Assembly (NCBI GenBank): GCA_021821195.1
Contig: JAKACT010000001.1
Coordinates: forward strand, 124,001 to 188,000
Reading direction: 5' to 3'
DNA from: Pseudomonadota bacterium
Lineage (GTDB): Bacteria; Pseudomonadota; Gammaproteobacteria; Xanthomonadales; Xanthomonadaceae
DNA length: 64,000 nt
Numbering within the stretch: the stretch's first letter is position 1; every line of letters begins with the position of its first letter. The position numbers were made by a program, and so were the translations under genes. Shown in pieces: positions 25,533 through 33,241 of this stretch. The notes beneath the pieces were generated by a model, which worked only from the letters and a program-made list of their open reading frames with translations, had not been told where the DNA came from and searched no databases.

Positions 25533-26453
25533 ATGCCTCTTGCCATCGAAACCCGCGGCCTGAGCCGCCGCTTCGGAGACCGCCTAGCGGTCGACCGCAT
25601 CGATATGCACGTGCCGGAGCGCAGCATCTACGGCTTCCTCGGCCGCAATGGCGCCGGCAAGACGACCACCATCCGCCTGCTGCTGGGGCTGTTGCGCCCG
25701 GATGCCGGCCACGCACGGATCGCCGGCATCGACGTGTCGCGCAACCGCATGGCGGCCGCGCGCAAGGTCGGGGCCCTGCTGGAGGCGCAGGGCTTCCACC
25801 CGCACCTGGATGGCCGCGAGAACCTGGACCTGAGCCGGCGGCTGCTGGGCCTGCCCGCGACCGAGGTCGAGCGCGTGCTGGAGGTGGTGGAAATGACGCC
25901 GCACGCGCGCCGGCGGGTCGGCGATTATTCGCTGGGCATGCGCCAGCGGCTGGGGCTGGCGCGGGCGATGCTGGGCGCACCGCCGGTGCTGGTGCTGGAC
26001 GAGCCCACCAACGGGCTCGATCCGGAAGGCATCGCCGACATGCGCCGGTTCCTGCGCGCGCTGCCGGAGCGGGCCAACGCGACCGTGCTGCTGTCCAGCC
26101 ACCTACTGGGCGAGATCGAACAGACCGCCACCCACGTCGGCATCCTCAGCCAGGGCCGGCTGGTGCTGGAAGGTGCGTTGGCCGACCTGAAGGCCGGGCT
26201 GGCCGCCGCGGTGGAAGTGGGCACGGATGCACCGGAGCGGGCCATGGCCATCGCCAGCGCCCATGGCTTCGAGGTCGAGCGCGCCGACGAAGCGGTGGTG
26301 GTGTACATCGCCGCGGACGAGGAGCCGCGCGACGCCACCGCCGCATTGAACCGCGCGCTGTGCGCGGCCGGCGTCCGGGTGCATGCGCTGGCCCCGCGCC
26401 AGTGCAGCCTTGAAACCCTGTACCGCAACGCCGCCCAGCCGGCCTTGGCCTGA
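25533..26453 (+). CDS. ABC transporter ATP-binding protein
   Basis: A 306-residue ATPase. Walker A GRNGAGKTT is at 37-45, the signature is YSLGMRQRLGLA at about 131-142, and Walker B with the D-loop is VLVLDEPTNGLDPEG; the H-loop His follows in SSHLLGE. The C-terminal extension is typical of the BcrA/lantibiotic-immunity type ATPases, which pair with an ABC-2 permease. It is the first gene of a two-gene exporter operon, and its ATG follows GGAG. The substrate is unknown; antimicrobial or lipid export are both possible. The gene faces the XRE/DUF2975 pair. Confidence 0.94.
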   Translation: MPLAIETRGLSRRFGDRLAVDRIDMHVPERSIYGFLGRNGAGKTTTIRLLLGLLRPDAGHARIAGIDVSRNRMAAARKVGALLEAQGFHPHLDGRENLDLSRRLLGLPATEVERVLEVVEMTPHARRRVGDYSLGMRQRLGLARAMLGAPPVLVLDEPTNGLDPEGIADMRRFLRALPERANATVLLSSHLLGEIEQTATHVGILSQGRLVLEGALADLKAGLAAAVEVGTDAPERAMAIASAHGFEVERADEAVVVYIAADEEPRDATAALNRALCAAGVRVHALAPRQCSLETLYRNAAQPALA

Positions 26454-26464
26454 GGAGACCCCCG

Positions 26465-27229
26465 ATGTCCGTCCATACCTGTGTCTTCGCCCCGCCGCGC
26501 CTGCGCACCGCGCTGGCGGTCGAGGCCTACAAGCTCCGCCGTTCGCTGGCGCTGCTGCTTGCCGCGGTCGCGCCGCTGCTGATCGCGGTTTTCATGTTCT
26601 TCAACCTCACCCGCCTCGACAAACCCGGCTCCTGGGCGATGGCGCTGCAGTCTTCCGCCGCGATCTGGGCGTTCTTCATGCTGCCGATGTGCACCACCGC
26701 GCTGACCGCGCTGATGGCGCAGGCCGAACATGGTCCGCGCACCTGGGAGCACCTGCGTGCCCTGCCGGTGCCGCGCTGGCACCTGTACGCCGCCAAGGTC
26801 ATCTGCGCGCTGGCCATGGTGGTGCTGATGAGCCTGCTGCTGGCGGTGCTGGCGCCGCTGGCCGTGCTGGCGGCCGGCTGGGCCAAGCCGGCCGCGGCGG
26901 TCGCGGATGCGCCGGATTTCGCCGCCTACCTGCTGCTGCTCGGGCGCATCTTCCTGGCCGCGTGGCTGATGGTGGCGGTGCAGCTGTGGATGGCGCTGCG
27001 CCATGCCAGCTTCGTGCCGGCATTGGCGCTGGGCATCGGCGGCACCTTCTTCGCCGTGGTCGCCACTTCGGCCAAGGTCGGCGTGCTGATGCCCTGGCAG
27101 ACGCCTGTCAACCAGCTGGCCAGCGACCCCTCGCGCGCGGACCTGGCGCTGGCGGTGGGTTTCTTCGGCGGCTGCGTCGCTTTCGCACTGATGCTGTGGC
27201 GGATGAGCCGCCGCGAGATGCCGGCCTGA
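26465..27229 (+). CDS. ABC-2-type permease of the same exporter
   Basis: A 254-residue integral membrane protein with six hydrophobic segments (about residues 27-47, 58-80, 104-130, 145-165, 177-198 and 225-243). The intracellular segment RTWEHLRALPVPRWHLYAAK is the coupling-helix type region of ABC-2 permeases in the lantibiotic-immunity group. It starts 11 nt after the ATPase gene with GAGGAG upstream, so the two form one transporter in the inner membrane. It has no periplasmic loop large enough to be a substrate-binding domain. Confidence 0.9.
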   Translation: MSVHTCVFAPPRLRTALAVEAYKLRRSLALLLAAVAPLLIAVFMFFNLTRLDKPGSWAMALQSSAAIWAFFMLPMCTTALTALMAQAEHGPRTWEHLRALPVPRWHLYAAKVICALAMVVLMSLLLAVLAPLAVLAAGWAKPAAAVADAPDFAAYLLLLGRIFLAAWLMVAVQLWMALRHASFVPALALGIGGTFFAVVATSAKVGVLMPWQTPVNQLASDPSRADLALAVGFFGGCVAFALMLWRMSRREMPA

Positions 27230-27254
27230 GCCTCCTGCGCGTCGGCGCTGGCGC

Positions 27255-28169
27255 TCAGCGATGCGCCAGCGCGAAGTCCAGTGCCGCGCGCACCGCCGCC
27301 GCCTGGGCGTCGTTGCACTGCCGAGGGTTGGCGCGGGGGCTGTCGGGATAGACCTCGGTGGTGGTAACGAAGCGCGCGTCGGTGATGCCGGCGCACAGCC
27401 CGAGCGCGCGGCAGTCGTACTCGATCACGCCCGGCGCCACCACCTTTGATCCGATGATGGTGCCGTCCGGGTCGGCGGGCGCGATGTGGGTCACCTTCGC
27501 CACCTCGGCGTTGATCGCCTGCTGGAAGGCCGGCTCCGGGCGGGCGCTGTCGGCGCACAGGTAGAAGCCGTCGGGGATCGTGCCGGGCTCGAACGGCTTG
27601 CCGTCGCGCGCGGCCAGCGACGGGCGGAATTCGGTTTCATCGCTGTCGGTAGTTTCGTGCAGGTCGATGTGCACCAGCACGCGATCGCCCAGCGAACGCA
27701 GCAGCGCCCACAGCGCGGCTGATTCGGCGGCCGGGCTGTCGGCACGGAAGTTGCGGTTGGGATCCAGCGCCTGTGCGTTCCAGCGGTGGATGCGCTCGTA
27801 GGCCCACGGGCTGACGCAGGGCGCGACCAGCAAATTGGCGCGGCCCGCATAGTCGCCCGCGTGGCGCTCCGCGAATTGCAGCGCGCCCTGCACGCCGCTG
27901 GTCTCGTAACCATGCACGCCGCCGGTCACCACCGCCACCGGCAGCGCCTCGTCCCAGCCGCGGCTGCGCAACACGAACAGCGGATAGCGGCCGTCGGCGC
28001 CGCCGTCCACTTCGCCGTATTGCGCGACGTCGAAGCGGTCCCGCAGCCGGTCGATCCAGGTCACCACCTCGTCGGCATAGCTGCGCTTCTTCGTCTGCAG
28101 CGCGCGCCATTGCGCTTTTTCGGCGTCGCCCCAGCGCTGGCCCGGGGTGCCGATGGGAAATGCATTCAT
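27255..28169 (-). CDS. M14-family metallocarboxypeptidase-like protein
   Basis: A 304-residue protein. The zinc site is HGYE at about residues 86-89 (VTGGVHGYETSG), and the third ligand lies in VHIDLHETTDS. Arg/Asn substrate residues follow (DPNRNFRAD), and a catalytic Glu is plausible in TTTEVYPD. There is no signal peptide, so it is cytoplasmic. It resembles the M14 branch that includes DUF2817 proteins and the succinylglutamate desuccinylase/aspartoacylase relatives. The start is the ATG at 28167-28169 before AFPIGTPG. It is convergent with the ABC permease. The substrate is unknown. Confidence 0.85.
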   Translation of the reverse strand: MNAFPIGTPGQRWGDAEKAQWRALQTKKRSYADEVVTWIDRLRDRFDVAQYGEVDGGADGRYPLFVLRSRGWDEALPVAVVTGGVHGYETSGVQGALQFAERHAGDYAGRANLLVAPCVSPWAYERIHRWNAQALDPNRNFRADSPAAESAALWALLRSLGDRVLVHIDLHETTDSDETEFRPSLAARDGKPFEPGTIPDGFYLCADSARPEPAFQQAINAEVAKVTHIAPADPDGTIIGSKVVAPGVIEYDCRALGLCAGITDARFVTTTEVYPDSPRANPRQCNDAQAAAVRAALDFALAHR

Positions 28170-28314
28170 CGCGTTGTCCTTGCACGGAACCTGCCGGCAT
28201 TTTCGCATCTGTGCGTTGCCGCGGGGCCGCGACTTCAATTCCGCTTCACCCACGCGCCATCGCCGGTTCGCGCCTGCATCCCATCGTGGGGGCCTCCTCG
28301 CCACCGAGAGCCCC

Positions 28315-29415
28315 ATGCGGAATACCAGCGAATTCGATTTCGACCTGATCGTGGTCGGCGCCAGTTTCGCCGGCGCGGCCTGCGCCATTACCGCCGCCAG
28401 GCGCGGACTGCGCGTCTGCGTGCTGGAACGCAAGCGCGACCCCGGCGACAAGCTGCGCACCACAGGCATCATCGTGAAGGAAGCGGCGGAAGGCACGCTG
28501 CTGCAGCGGCTCCCGGCGCCATTGACCCGCCGCACAGAAGCGGTGCGCCTGTACGCGCCCAGCCTGAAGCAGGTGGCGCTGGCCGCGCCCGGCTGCTACT
28601 TCCTGACCACCGACACGCCGGCGGTGATGCGCTGGCTCGCCAACCAGCTGCGCGAGCACGGCGCCGAGTTGCGGCTGGGCTGTGCGTTCACCGATGCGGT
28701 GCGCATCGACGGCGGCTGGCAGGTGCAGGGCGTGGGCCGCAGCCGCTATCTGGTAGGCGCCGACGGGGCGCGCTCGCGGGTGGCGCGGCGCTGCGGGCTG
28801 GGGGAGGTGCGGCAGTTTCTCTACGGGATCGAGTACGAGTTCCCGGGCGCGAAGCTGGCCGATCCCGAGGCCCTGCACTGCTTCATCAGCAAGCGCTATG
28901 CGCCCGGCTACATCGGCTGGCTGGCGCAGAACCCGCGCGGCGTGCAGGCGGGCCTGGCGCTGCGCCACGATCCCGCCAACGCGCGGGTACCGGACATCGA
29001 CGGCTTCCTGCTGCGGGTGGGCATCGCCGGGGGACTGCCGCGCCACCTGCGGGCCGGCCATACCCGCGCCGGGCTGATCCCCTGCAGCGGGCCGGTGGAC
29101 TGCATCGCCCGCGACGGCGCGATGCTGGTCGGCGACGCGGCCGGGATCGTCTCGCCGGTCACGGCCGGGGGGATCCATTCGGCATGGGCGCATGGCGACG
29201 CGGTCGGCGACGCCATCGCCGCGCACCTGCGTGATGGCGGACCAGCGCCGGAAGAGGTGGCCATCGATGCGGCGCCGCGCTTCCGCGCCAAGCGCGCGTT
29301 GCGCTGGATGTACGACCGCCTCCAGTTCGACTGGCCGTTCGACCTGCTGCTGCATTCACCGCCACTGCGCTGGGCGGCCGAACAGGTGTACTTCCACAGG
29401 CGCGGCGGCGGCTGA
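28315..29415 (+). CDS. FAD-dependent oxidoreductase, geranylgeranyl-reductase-like
   Basis: A 366-residue flavoprotein. The dinucleotide fold is at the start (LIVVGASFAGAACAITAARR, with the glycine motif at 15-20), then the FAD-binding acidic residue in VCVLERKR, the GDAAGIVSPVTAGGI segment near residue 275 as in geranylgeranyl reductases, and a conserved Arg-rich C-terminus. The family reduces prenyl chains or hydroxylates aromatic rings; which one applies here is not visible. The ATG at 28315 follows CCGAGAG, a moderate ribosome site. It lies in the same orientation as no neighbour: M14 upstream reads the other way. Confidence 0.88.
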   Translation: MRNTSEFDFDLIVVGASFAGAACAITAARRGLRVCVLERKRDPGDKLRTTGIIVKEAAEGTLLQRLPAPLTRRTEAVRLYAPSLKQVALAAPGCYFLTTDTPAVMRWLANQLREHGAELRLGCAFTDAVRIDGGWQVQGVGRSRYLVGADGARSRVARRCGLGEVRQFLYGIEYEFPGAKLADPEALHCFISKRYAPGYIGWLAQNPRGVQAGLALRHDPANARVPDIDGFLLRVGIAGGLPRHLRAGHTRAGLIPCSGPVDCIARDGAMLVGDAAGIVSPVTAGGIHSAWAHGDAVGDAIAAHLRDGGPAPEEVAIDAAPRFRAKRALRWMYDRLQFDWPFDLLLHSPPLRWAAEQVYFHRRGGG

Positions 29416-29432
29416 CCGCGCGCATGCCCTGC

Positions 29433-29666
29433 TCAGCCGCTGCAGTCACCACAACACAGCGAAGCCAGCTGCTCCACCTCGGCGGGCGGATAGCCCGCCT
29501 GCGCCAGCACCGACGCCAATTGGTCGCCGCTCATCCACACCGTGGCGCGCAACGCGCCATCGGCGGGGTCGCGGTCCACGATCGCTGCCGGATCAACCTC
29601 GTGCAGCGCATCGTCGATCACCGCCATGTCCGGCGCATCCGCCGCCAGCCTGATCCTGAATTCCAT
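29433..29666 (-). CDS. 77-residue protein with Cys-rich tail, FNR/Dnr-like promoter
   Basis: A small protein beginning MEFRIRLAADAPDMAVIDD. The N-terminal 60 residues alternate like a small alpha/beta fold (RATVWMSGDQLASVLAQ) and the tail ends CCGDCSG. Three cysteines at the extreme end could bind metal. I do not recognise the family. The ATG at 29664-29666 gives 77 residues; the open frame extends 14 codons further but with a basic leader unlike the rest. An FNR/Dnr-like box lies 69 nt upstream. It is in the same orientation as cytochrome b561, 95 nt after that gene. Confidence 0.7.
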   Translation of the reverse strand: MEFRIRLAADAPDMAVIDDALHEVDPAAIVDRDPADGALRATVWMSGDQLASVLAQAGYPPAEVEQLASLCCGDCSG

Positions 29667-29734
29667 GCGCACCTCCCACGCGCGCCAACCGCGGCGCCAT
29701 CGGAGCATCCTGCGCCGCGCTGGCCTGACCTGCG

Positions 29735-29748
29735 CTGACCGAGGTCAA
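29735..29748 (-). promoter_or_regulatory. FNR/Dnr-like box before the 77-residue protein
   Basis: Minus strand TTGACCTCGGTCAG: half site TTGAC, 4 nt, GTCAG. A -10-like CAGGAT (29707-29712) begins about 30 nt from the box centre, near the spacing expected for activation from -41.5. Confidence 0.5.
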
Positions 29749-29761
29749 GCCGGCGACGGGG

Positions 29762-30301
29762 TCACAGCATCCGCTTCAGGGTGTCGTCGCGGCGGAACGC
29801 GTGATGCCAGATCGCAGCCAGCACGTGCAGGCCGATCACCCAGTAGAACGCCTCGCCGATCGTGCCGTGCAGGTCTTCCAGCGTGTGCGCCAGCGCTTCG
29901 TTCTCCGGCAGCAGCGCCGGCAGCGCCAGTCCGGTGAACGGGATCAGCACCGCCTTGCCGTCACTCCACGCGGTGGCCATGCCCAGCAGCGGCATGACGA
30001 TGAAGAACGCGTACAGCGCCAGATGGATCAGTTTCGATGCGATCGCGCTGAAGCGATCCAGCGGCGGCGTCACCGCCGGCGCCGGGTTGCGCACGCGGCC
30101 GACCAGCCGCCACCACACCAGCAGGAACACCGCGATGCCGGCCCAGAAGTGGCCCTGCACCATCGCCGCGCGCTCGGCGCTGCCGCGCGGGAACAGGCCG
30201 CGCTGCTCGATCAGCAGGTAGGCCGCCAGGATCAGCAGCGCCATCAGCCAGTGCAGGCGACGCAGGACGGGGGCGTAACGCGGACGGGCGATGGCGTTCA
30301 T
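29762..30301 (-). CDS. Cytochrome b561-family membrane protein
   Basis: A 179-residue protein with four membrane segments and the heme histidines of cytochrome b561: His in RRLHWLMAL near residue 16, His in the second segment (QGHFWAGI), His in KLIHLALYAFF and His in VIGLHVLAAIWHH. The ATG at 30299-30301 is preceded by GGAG at spacing 6, which decides against the frame's first ATG five codons earlier. It transfers electrons between quinol and a periplasmic acceptor. An FNR/Dnr-like box with a well-spaced -10 lies upstream, suggesting induction under low oxygen or nitric oxide. Confidence 0.92.
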   Translation of the reverse strand: MNAIARPRYAPVLRRLHWLMALLILAAYLLIEQRGLFPRGSAERAAMVQGHFWAGIAVFLLVWWRLVGRVRNPAPAVTPPLDRFSAIASKLIHLALYAFFIVMPLLGMATAWSDGKAVLIPFTGLALPALLPENEALAHTLEDLHGTIGEAFYWVIGLHVLAAIWHHAFRRDDTLKRML

Positions 30302-30354
30302 GCACGACTCCAGCAATGGATGATCCGACTATGCGCCAGCGGCGCATGGAAATC

Positions 30355-30368
30355 TTGACTTCGATCAA
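30355..30368 (-). promoter_or_regulatory. FNR/Dnr-like box before cytochrome b561
   Basis: TTGACTTCGATCAA on the plus strand, a full TTGAC-N4-ATCAA match. On the minus strand a -10-like CATAGT (30328-30333) begins 29 nt from the box centre, the geometry of class II FNR activation. The box overlaps the stop codon of the acyltransferase gene. Confidence 0.68.
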
Positions 30369-31273
30369 CTGCGCCCATCGTTCCGCGACGAAGCAGCGGA
30401 CGCCAGCAGCGCGTCCAGATCGTCGTCCTTTTCGCGCCACAGGCCGTTCATCCATTGCTGGAAGCGCACCCGGAACTCGCGGTCGTTCTGGTAATCGCCG
30501 CCGGCCAGTTCGACCGGGATCGGCCGCTGGCGCACCTGCACCCGCACCTCGGGCACGCGGTCGGCCAGCAGGTCGACCAGCGAAGGCCGCCCGGCCGGAT
30601 AAGCGATGGAGACATCCAGGATCGCGTGCAGGCCCTCGCCCATCGCGTCCAGCACGAATGCCACCCCGCCTGACTTCGGCTTGAGCAGGTGGCGGTACGG
30701 CGAGCCCTGCTTGGCGTGCTTGGCGGGGGTGAAGCGGGTGCCTTCGACGAAGTTCATGATCGACACCGGGATGGCGCGGAACTTGTCGCAGGCACGACGG
30801 GTGGCTTCGATGTCGCGCCCGGCCAGCGCCGGATTCTTCGCAATCTGGCGCGGCGTGTAGCGGCCCATGAACGGGAAATCCAGCGCCCACCACGCCAGCC
30901 CCAGCAGCGGCACCCAGAACAGCTGGCGCTTGAGGAAGAAACGCAGCAGCGGGATGCGCCGGTTGAACACCTTCTGCAGTACCAGGATGTCGACCCAGCT
31001 CTGGTGGTTGGCCAGCACCAGGTAGTGGCCATCGAGCTGCAGGTCCGCATCGCCACGCAGGCTCAGCCGAGTGCGGGTGAAGGTATCCCACAGCCAGTTG
31101 TTGAAGCCGATCCAGCTTGCGGCAAGCCCGGTCAGCAGCGGATTGCAGGCGGTGCGCAGGCGCGGCAGCGGCAGCACCACCTTCAGCACAGCGATGAGCA
31201 GCAACGGCACGACGTGCAGCACGGTGCTGGCGGCGATCAGCAGAAACAGCAGCGCAAGGCGGAACGGCAGCAT
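30365..31273 (-). CDS. 1-acylglycerol-3-phosphate acyltransferase-type protein (PlsC family, YihG-like)
   Basis: A 302-residue acyltransferase. The catalytic motif NHQSWVD (HxxxxD type) is at 89-95, the substrate motif EGTRFT at about 175, and a helical N-terminal membrane anchor (LALLFLLIAASTVLH) precedes. PlsC transfers an acyl chain from acyl-ACP or acyl-CoA to the sn-2 position of lysophosphatidate in the inner membrane; the YihG branch may act on other lysophospholipids. It is divergent from the methyltransferase gene, with about 80 nt between the starts. It lies upstream of cytochrome b561 but the FNR-like box separates the two. Confidence 0.92.
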   Translation of the reverse strand: MLPFRLALLFLLIAASTVLHVVPLLLIAVLKVVLPLPRLRTACNPLLTGLAASWIGFNNWLWDTFTRTRLSLRGDADLQLDGHYLVLANHQSWVDILVLQKVFNRRIPLLRFFLKRQLFWVPLLGLAWWALDFPFMGRYTPRQIAKNPALAGRDIEATRRACDKFRAIPVSIMNFVEGTRFTPAKHAKQGSPYRHLLKPKSGGVAFVLDAMGEGLHAILDVSIAYPAGRPSLVDLLADRVPEVRVQVRQRPIPVELAGGDYQNDREFRVRFQQWMNGLWREKDDDLDALLASAASSRNDGRS

Positions 31274-31352
31274 TGGTGGGCGGGAAGATCGAACAGGCGT
31301 CCATTGTCGCGGAAAATCCGGCGATATTTCAGCCCGCCGGTATCATGCGCGC

Positions 31353-32204
31353 ATGTCCACGCCGAACGCGCCGCGCCCTGCCGGCCCCCTGCTCACGCGC
31401 GCCACGGGCGACGCACTGACCGCCGCGCACGCGGCCAGCCACGCCACCTGGCAGGGGTCGCTGGACCTGGGACGCAGCCATGGCGAGGTGCAACTGGGCG
31501 CCGAATACTGGCATTGGCGGGGCATCGCCTACCCCTACCCCGGCAAGCTCAAGGACCGCACCCTGTACTGGTGGGACGGCGAGGCATTCGCGCCGGTCTC
31601 GCGCTACGCCGGCAAGCTGATCAAGCTGGTGCCGACCGACTGGCAGGTGCCGACATTCGAGATCGACGGCATCAAGATGCTGCCTACCTCGAAGGAATCG
31701 CCGCTGGACGACGCGCGCCGCAAGGTGGCACTGGTGCAGCCGACGGGCAAGACCGTGCTGGATACCTGCGGCGGGCTGGGCTATTTCGCCGCCTGCTGCC
31801 TCGACGCCGGGGTGGCGCGCCTGCAGTCGTTCGAGAAGAACGAGGACGTGCTGTGGCTGCGCACCATCAACCCGTGGTCGCCCGATCCTGATGCAAGCGC
31901 CGGGCGCCTGCAGCTGGCGCATGCCGACGTGTCGCAGGCCATCACCACGCTGCCGGACGCGGCCTTCGACGCCGTCCTGCACGACCCGCCGCGCTTCGGC
32001 ATCGCCGGCGAACTCTATTCGCTGGCGTTCTACCGCCAGCTGGCGCGGGTGCTGCGCAAGGGCGGGCGCTTGTTCCACTACACCGGCAGTCCCAACAAGC
32101 TGACCTCCGGCCGCGACGTGCCGCGCGAAGTGGCGAAGCGGCTGGAAAGCGCCGGCTTCAAGGCGGAGCTGGCGCTGGACGGGGTACTGGCGGTGAAGCG
32201 CTGA
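31353..32204 (+). CDS. SAM-dependent methyltransferase-like protein, resembling an archaeal family
   Basis: A 283-residue protein. The Rossmann SAM-binding motif I is VLDTCGGLGYFAA at about 135-147, and the segment HDPPRFGIAGELYSLAFY with HYTGSPN matches a family I know mainly from archaea (COG2521-type predicted methyltransferases). The N-terminal ~100 residues are unique and lack a domain I can name. The NPPY/DPPY-like catalytic residues appear as HDPPRF. The ATG at 31353 is preceded by only a weak site. The substrate, RNA or protein, is unknown. Confidence 0.78.
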   Translation: MSTPNAPRPAGPLLTRATGDALTAAHAASHATWQGSLDLGRSHGEVQLGAEYWHWRGIAYPYPGKLKDRTLYWWDGEAFAPVSRYAGKLIKLVPTDWQVPTFEIDGIKMLPTSKESPLDDARRKVALVQPTGKTVLDTCGGLGYFAACCLDAGVARLQSFEKNEDVLWLRTINPWSPDPDASAGRLQLAHADVSQAITTLPDAAFDAVLHDPPRFGIAGELYSLAFYRQLARVLRKGGRLFHYTGSPNKLTSGRDVPREVAKRLESAGFKAELALDGVLAVKR

Positions 32205-32207
32205 GCC

Positions 32208-32819
32208 TCAGCGGCGTTCGACCCGGATCACGTTCGGGTCTTCGGCGTGCTCCAGCAGCAGCGCGCGTACCCGCTCCTGCCAGACCGACCCGAACGCCGC
32301 GCGTTCCTCGCTGGTGGCATCGGCGGCCAGCGCGCGCACCATGAGCTCGCGCAGCTGCGGCGCCGGCGGGATGCTGGACAGGTCCATCGACAGATGGACG
32401 GTGTCACCGGTGTCGGCACGCCGGAAGCTGGCGATGCTGCTGCGGTCGCCGCCGCCGTAGCGCAGCAGGTTGTGGCGGGCGTGCTGGCCGGCAAGGCCGT
32501 GGAAACCGTTGTTGGCCGCCGCGCCGGTGAGCAGCGTGAACACCTGCGCGATGACGCCGGTGGTGCCCTCCACTTCCGCCGCGCCCATCGTCACCACCAC
32601 GCCGCCGCGTTCCGGCACCGCGTCCGGATACAGCGCGCGCAGGCCGGCGCGCGCCATCAGGTAGGCGCCGGCCACGGTAGGACAGGAATGTCCGGCCAGC
32701 CGCACCGCGTCGGCATAGCCGTATTCGATCAGCCCGTCGTCCGCCGCCCCCAGCAGTTCGGCCAGCGGGTCGCGCACCAGCAGCCGCGGCGCGTGCGAAT
32801 AGAAGGCGGGCAGGTGCAT
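32208..32819 (-). CDS. FmdE-like protein with GHSCP motif
   Basis: A 203-residue protein. The segment RLAGHSCPTVAGAYLMARAGL near residue 41 has the GHxCP core and helix of FmdE-type domains, which bind metal in formylmethanofuran dehydrogenase subunit E and relatives. The rest includes VVVTMGAAEVEGTTGVI and a conserved Arg-rich C-terminus. There is no second zinc-finger, so it is the short domain only. It follows the DUF2249 gene by 18 nt, in one transcript behind an FNR/Dnr-like box. The role is unknown; a metal-dependent step linked to low-oxygen metabolism is inference. Confidence 0.7.
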   Translation of the reverse strand: MHLPAFYSHAPRLLVRDPLAELLGAADDGLIEYGYADAVRLAGHSCPTVAGAYLMARAGLRALYPDAVPERGGVVVTMGAAEVEGTTGVIAQVFTLLTGAAANNGFHGLAGQHARHNLLRYGGGDRSSIASFRRADTGDTVHLSMDLSSIPPAPQLRELMVRALAADATSEERAAFGSVWQERVRALLLEHAEDPNVIRVERR

Positions 32820-32837
32820 CGACGGGTTCTCCTGTGG

Positions 32838-33104
32838 TTACTCTTCCGGCAGGCCGGTGACCCCGAAATCGATCACCACGCCGGCCTGGTCGCGCTGGCG
32901 GTACTCCACCGTGACATGTTCGCCGAAACGCTGGCCGATCTGGCCCAGCAGCGGGATCGGGTCATGGTCGTTGATGAAGCGCATGGTTTCGCCGTTGCGC
33001 AGCGCACCCAGCGCGCCGAAGATCGCCGAATGGCGGAAGCGGCGGGCGATGCCGCGCGCATCGAAGACGTGGACGCTGGGCTCCGGATCAAGCTGGATCG
33101 ACAT
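32838..33104 (-). CDS. DUF2249 protein
   Basis: An 88-residue protein of the DUF2249 type: VHVFDARGIARRFRHSAIFGAL and then GETMRFINDHDPIPLLGQI, with the conserved DARG-like and NDHDP motifs. The family often sits near denitrification or nitric-oxide genes and with hemerythrin-like proteins; its function is not established. The ATG at 33102-33104 is preceded by AGGAG, a strong ribosome site. It heads a two-gene transcript with the FmdE-like gene; the FNR/Dnr-like box at 33164-33177 lies 60 nt upstream of the start. Confidence 0.88.
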   Translation of the reverse strand: MSIQLDPEPSVHVFDARGIARRFRHSAIFGALGALRNGETMRFINDHDPIPLLGQIGQRFGEHVTVEYRQRDQAGVVIDFGVTGLPEE

Positions 33105-33163
33105 GGGAATGACTCCTGTTTGCAATGAACAGGGCCATGCTACGCCGCGCCCCAAGCATCGCC

Positions 33164-33177
33164 TTGACGTGGATCAG
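33164..33177 (-). promoter_or_regulatory. FNR/Dnr-like box before DUF2249
   Basis: TTGACGTGGATCAG on the plus strand, one mismatch from TTGAC-N4-ATCAA. On the minus strand a -10-like TAGCAT (33137-33142) begins 29 nt from the box centre, exactly as for cytochrome b561. Confidence 0.65.
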
Positions 33178-33241
33178 GCGATGCGGACACGGGCGAGGAG
33201 GATCCCGGTCCCTGCACTTGCCAGTCGAGGCAACGCCCGGT

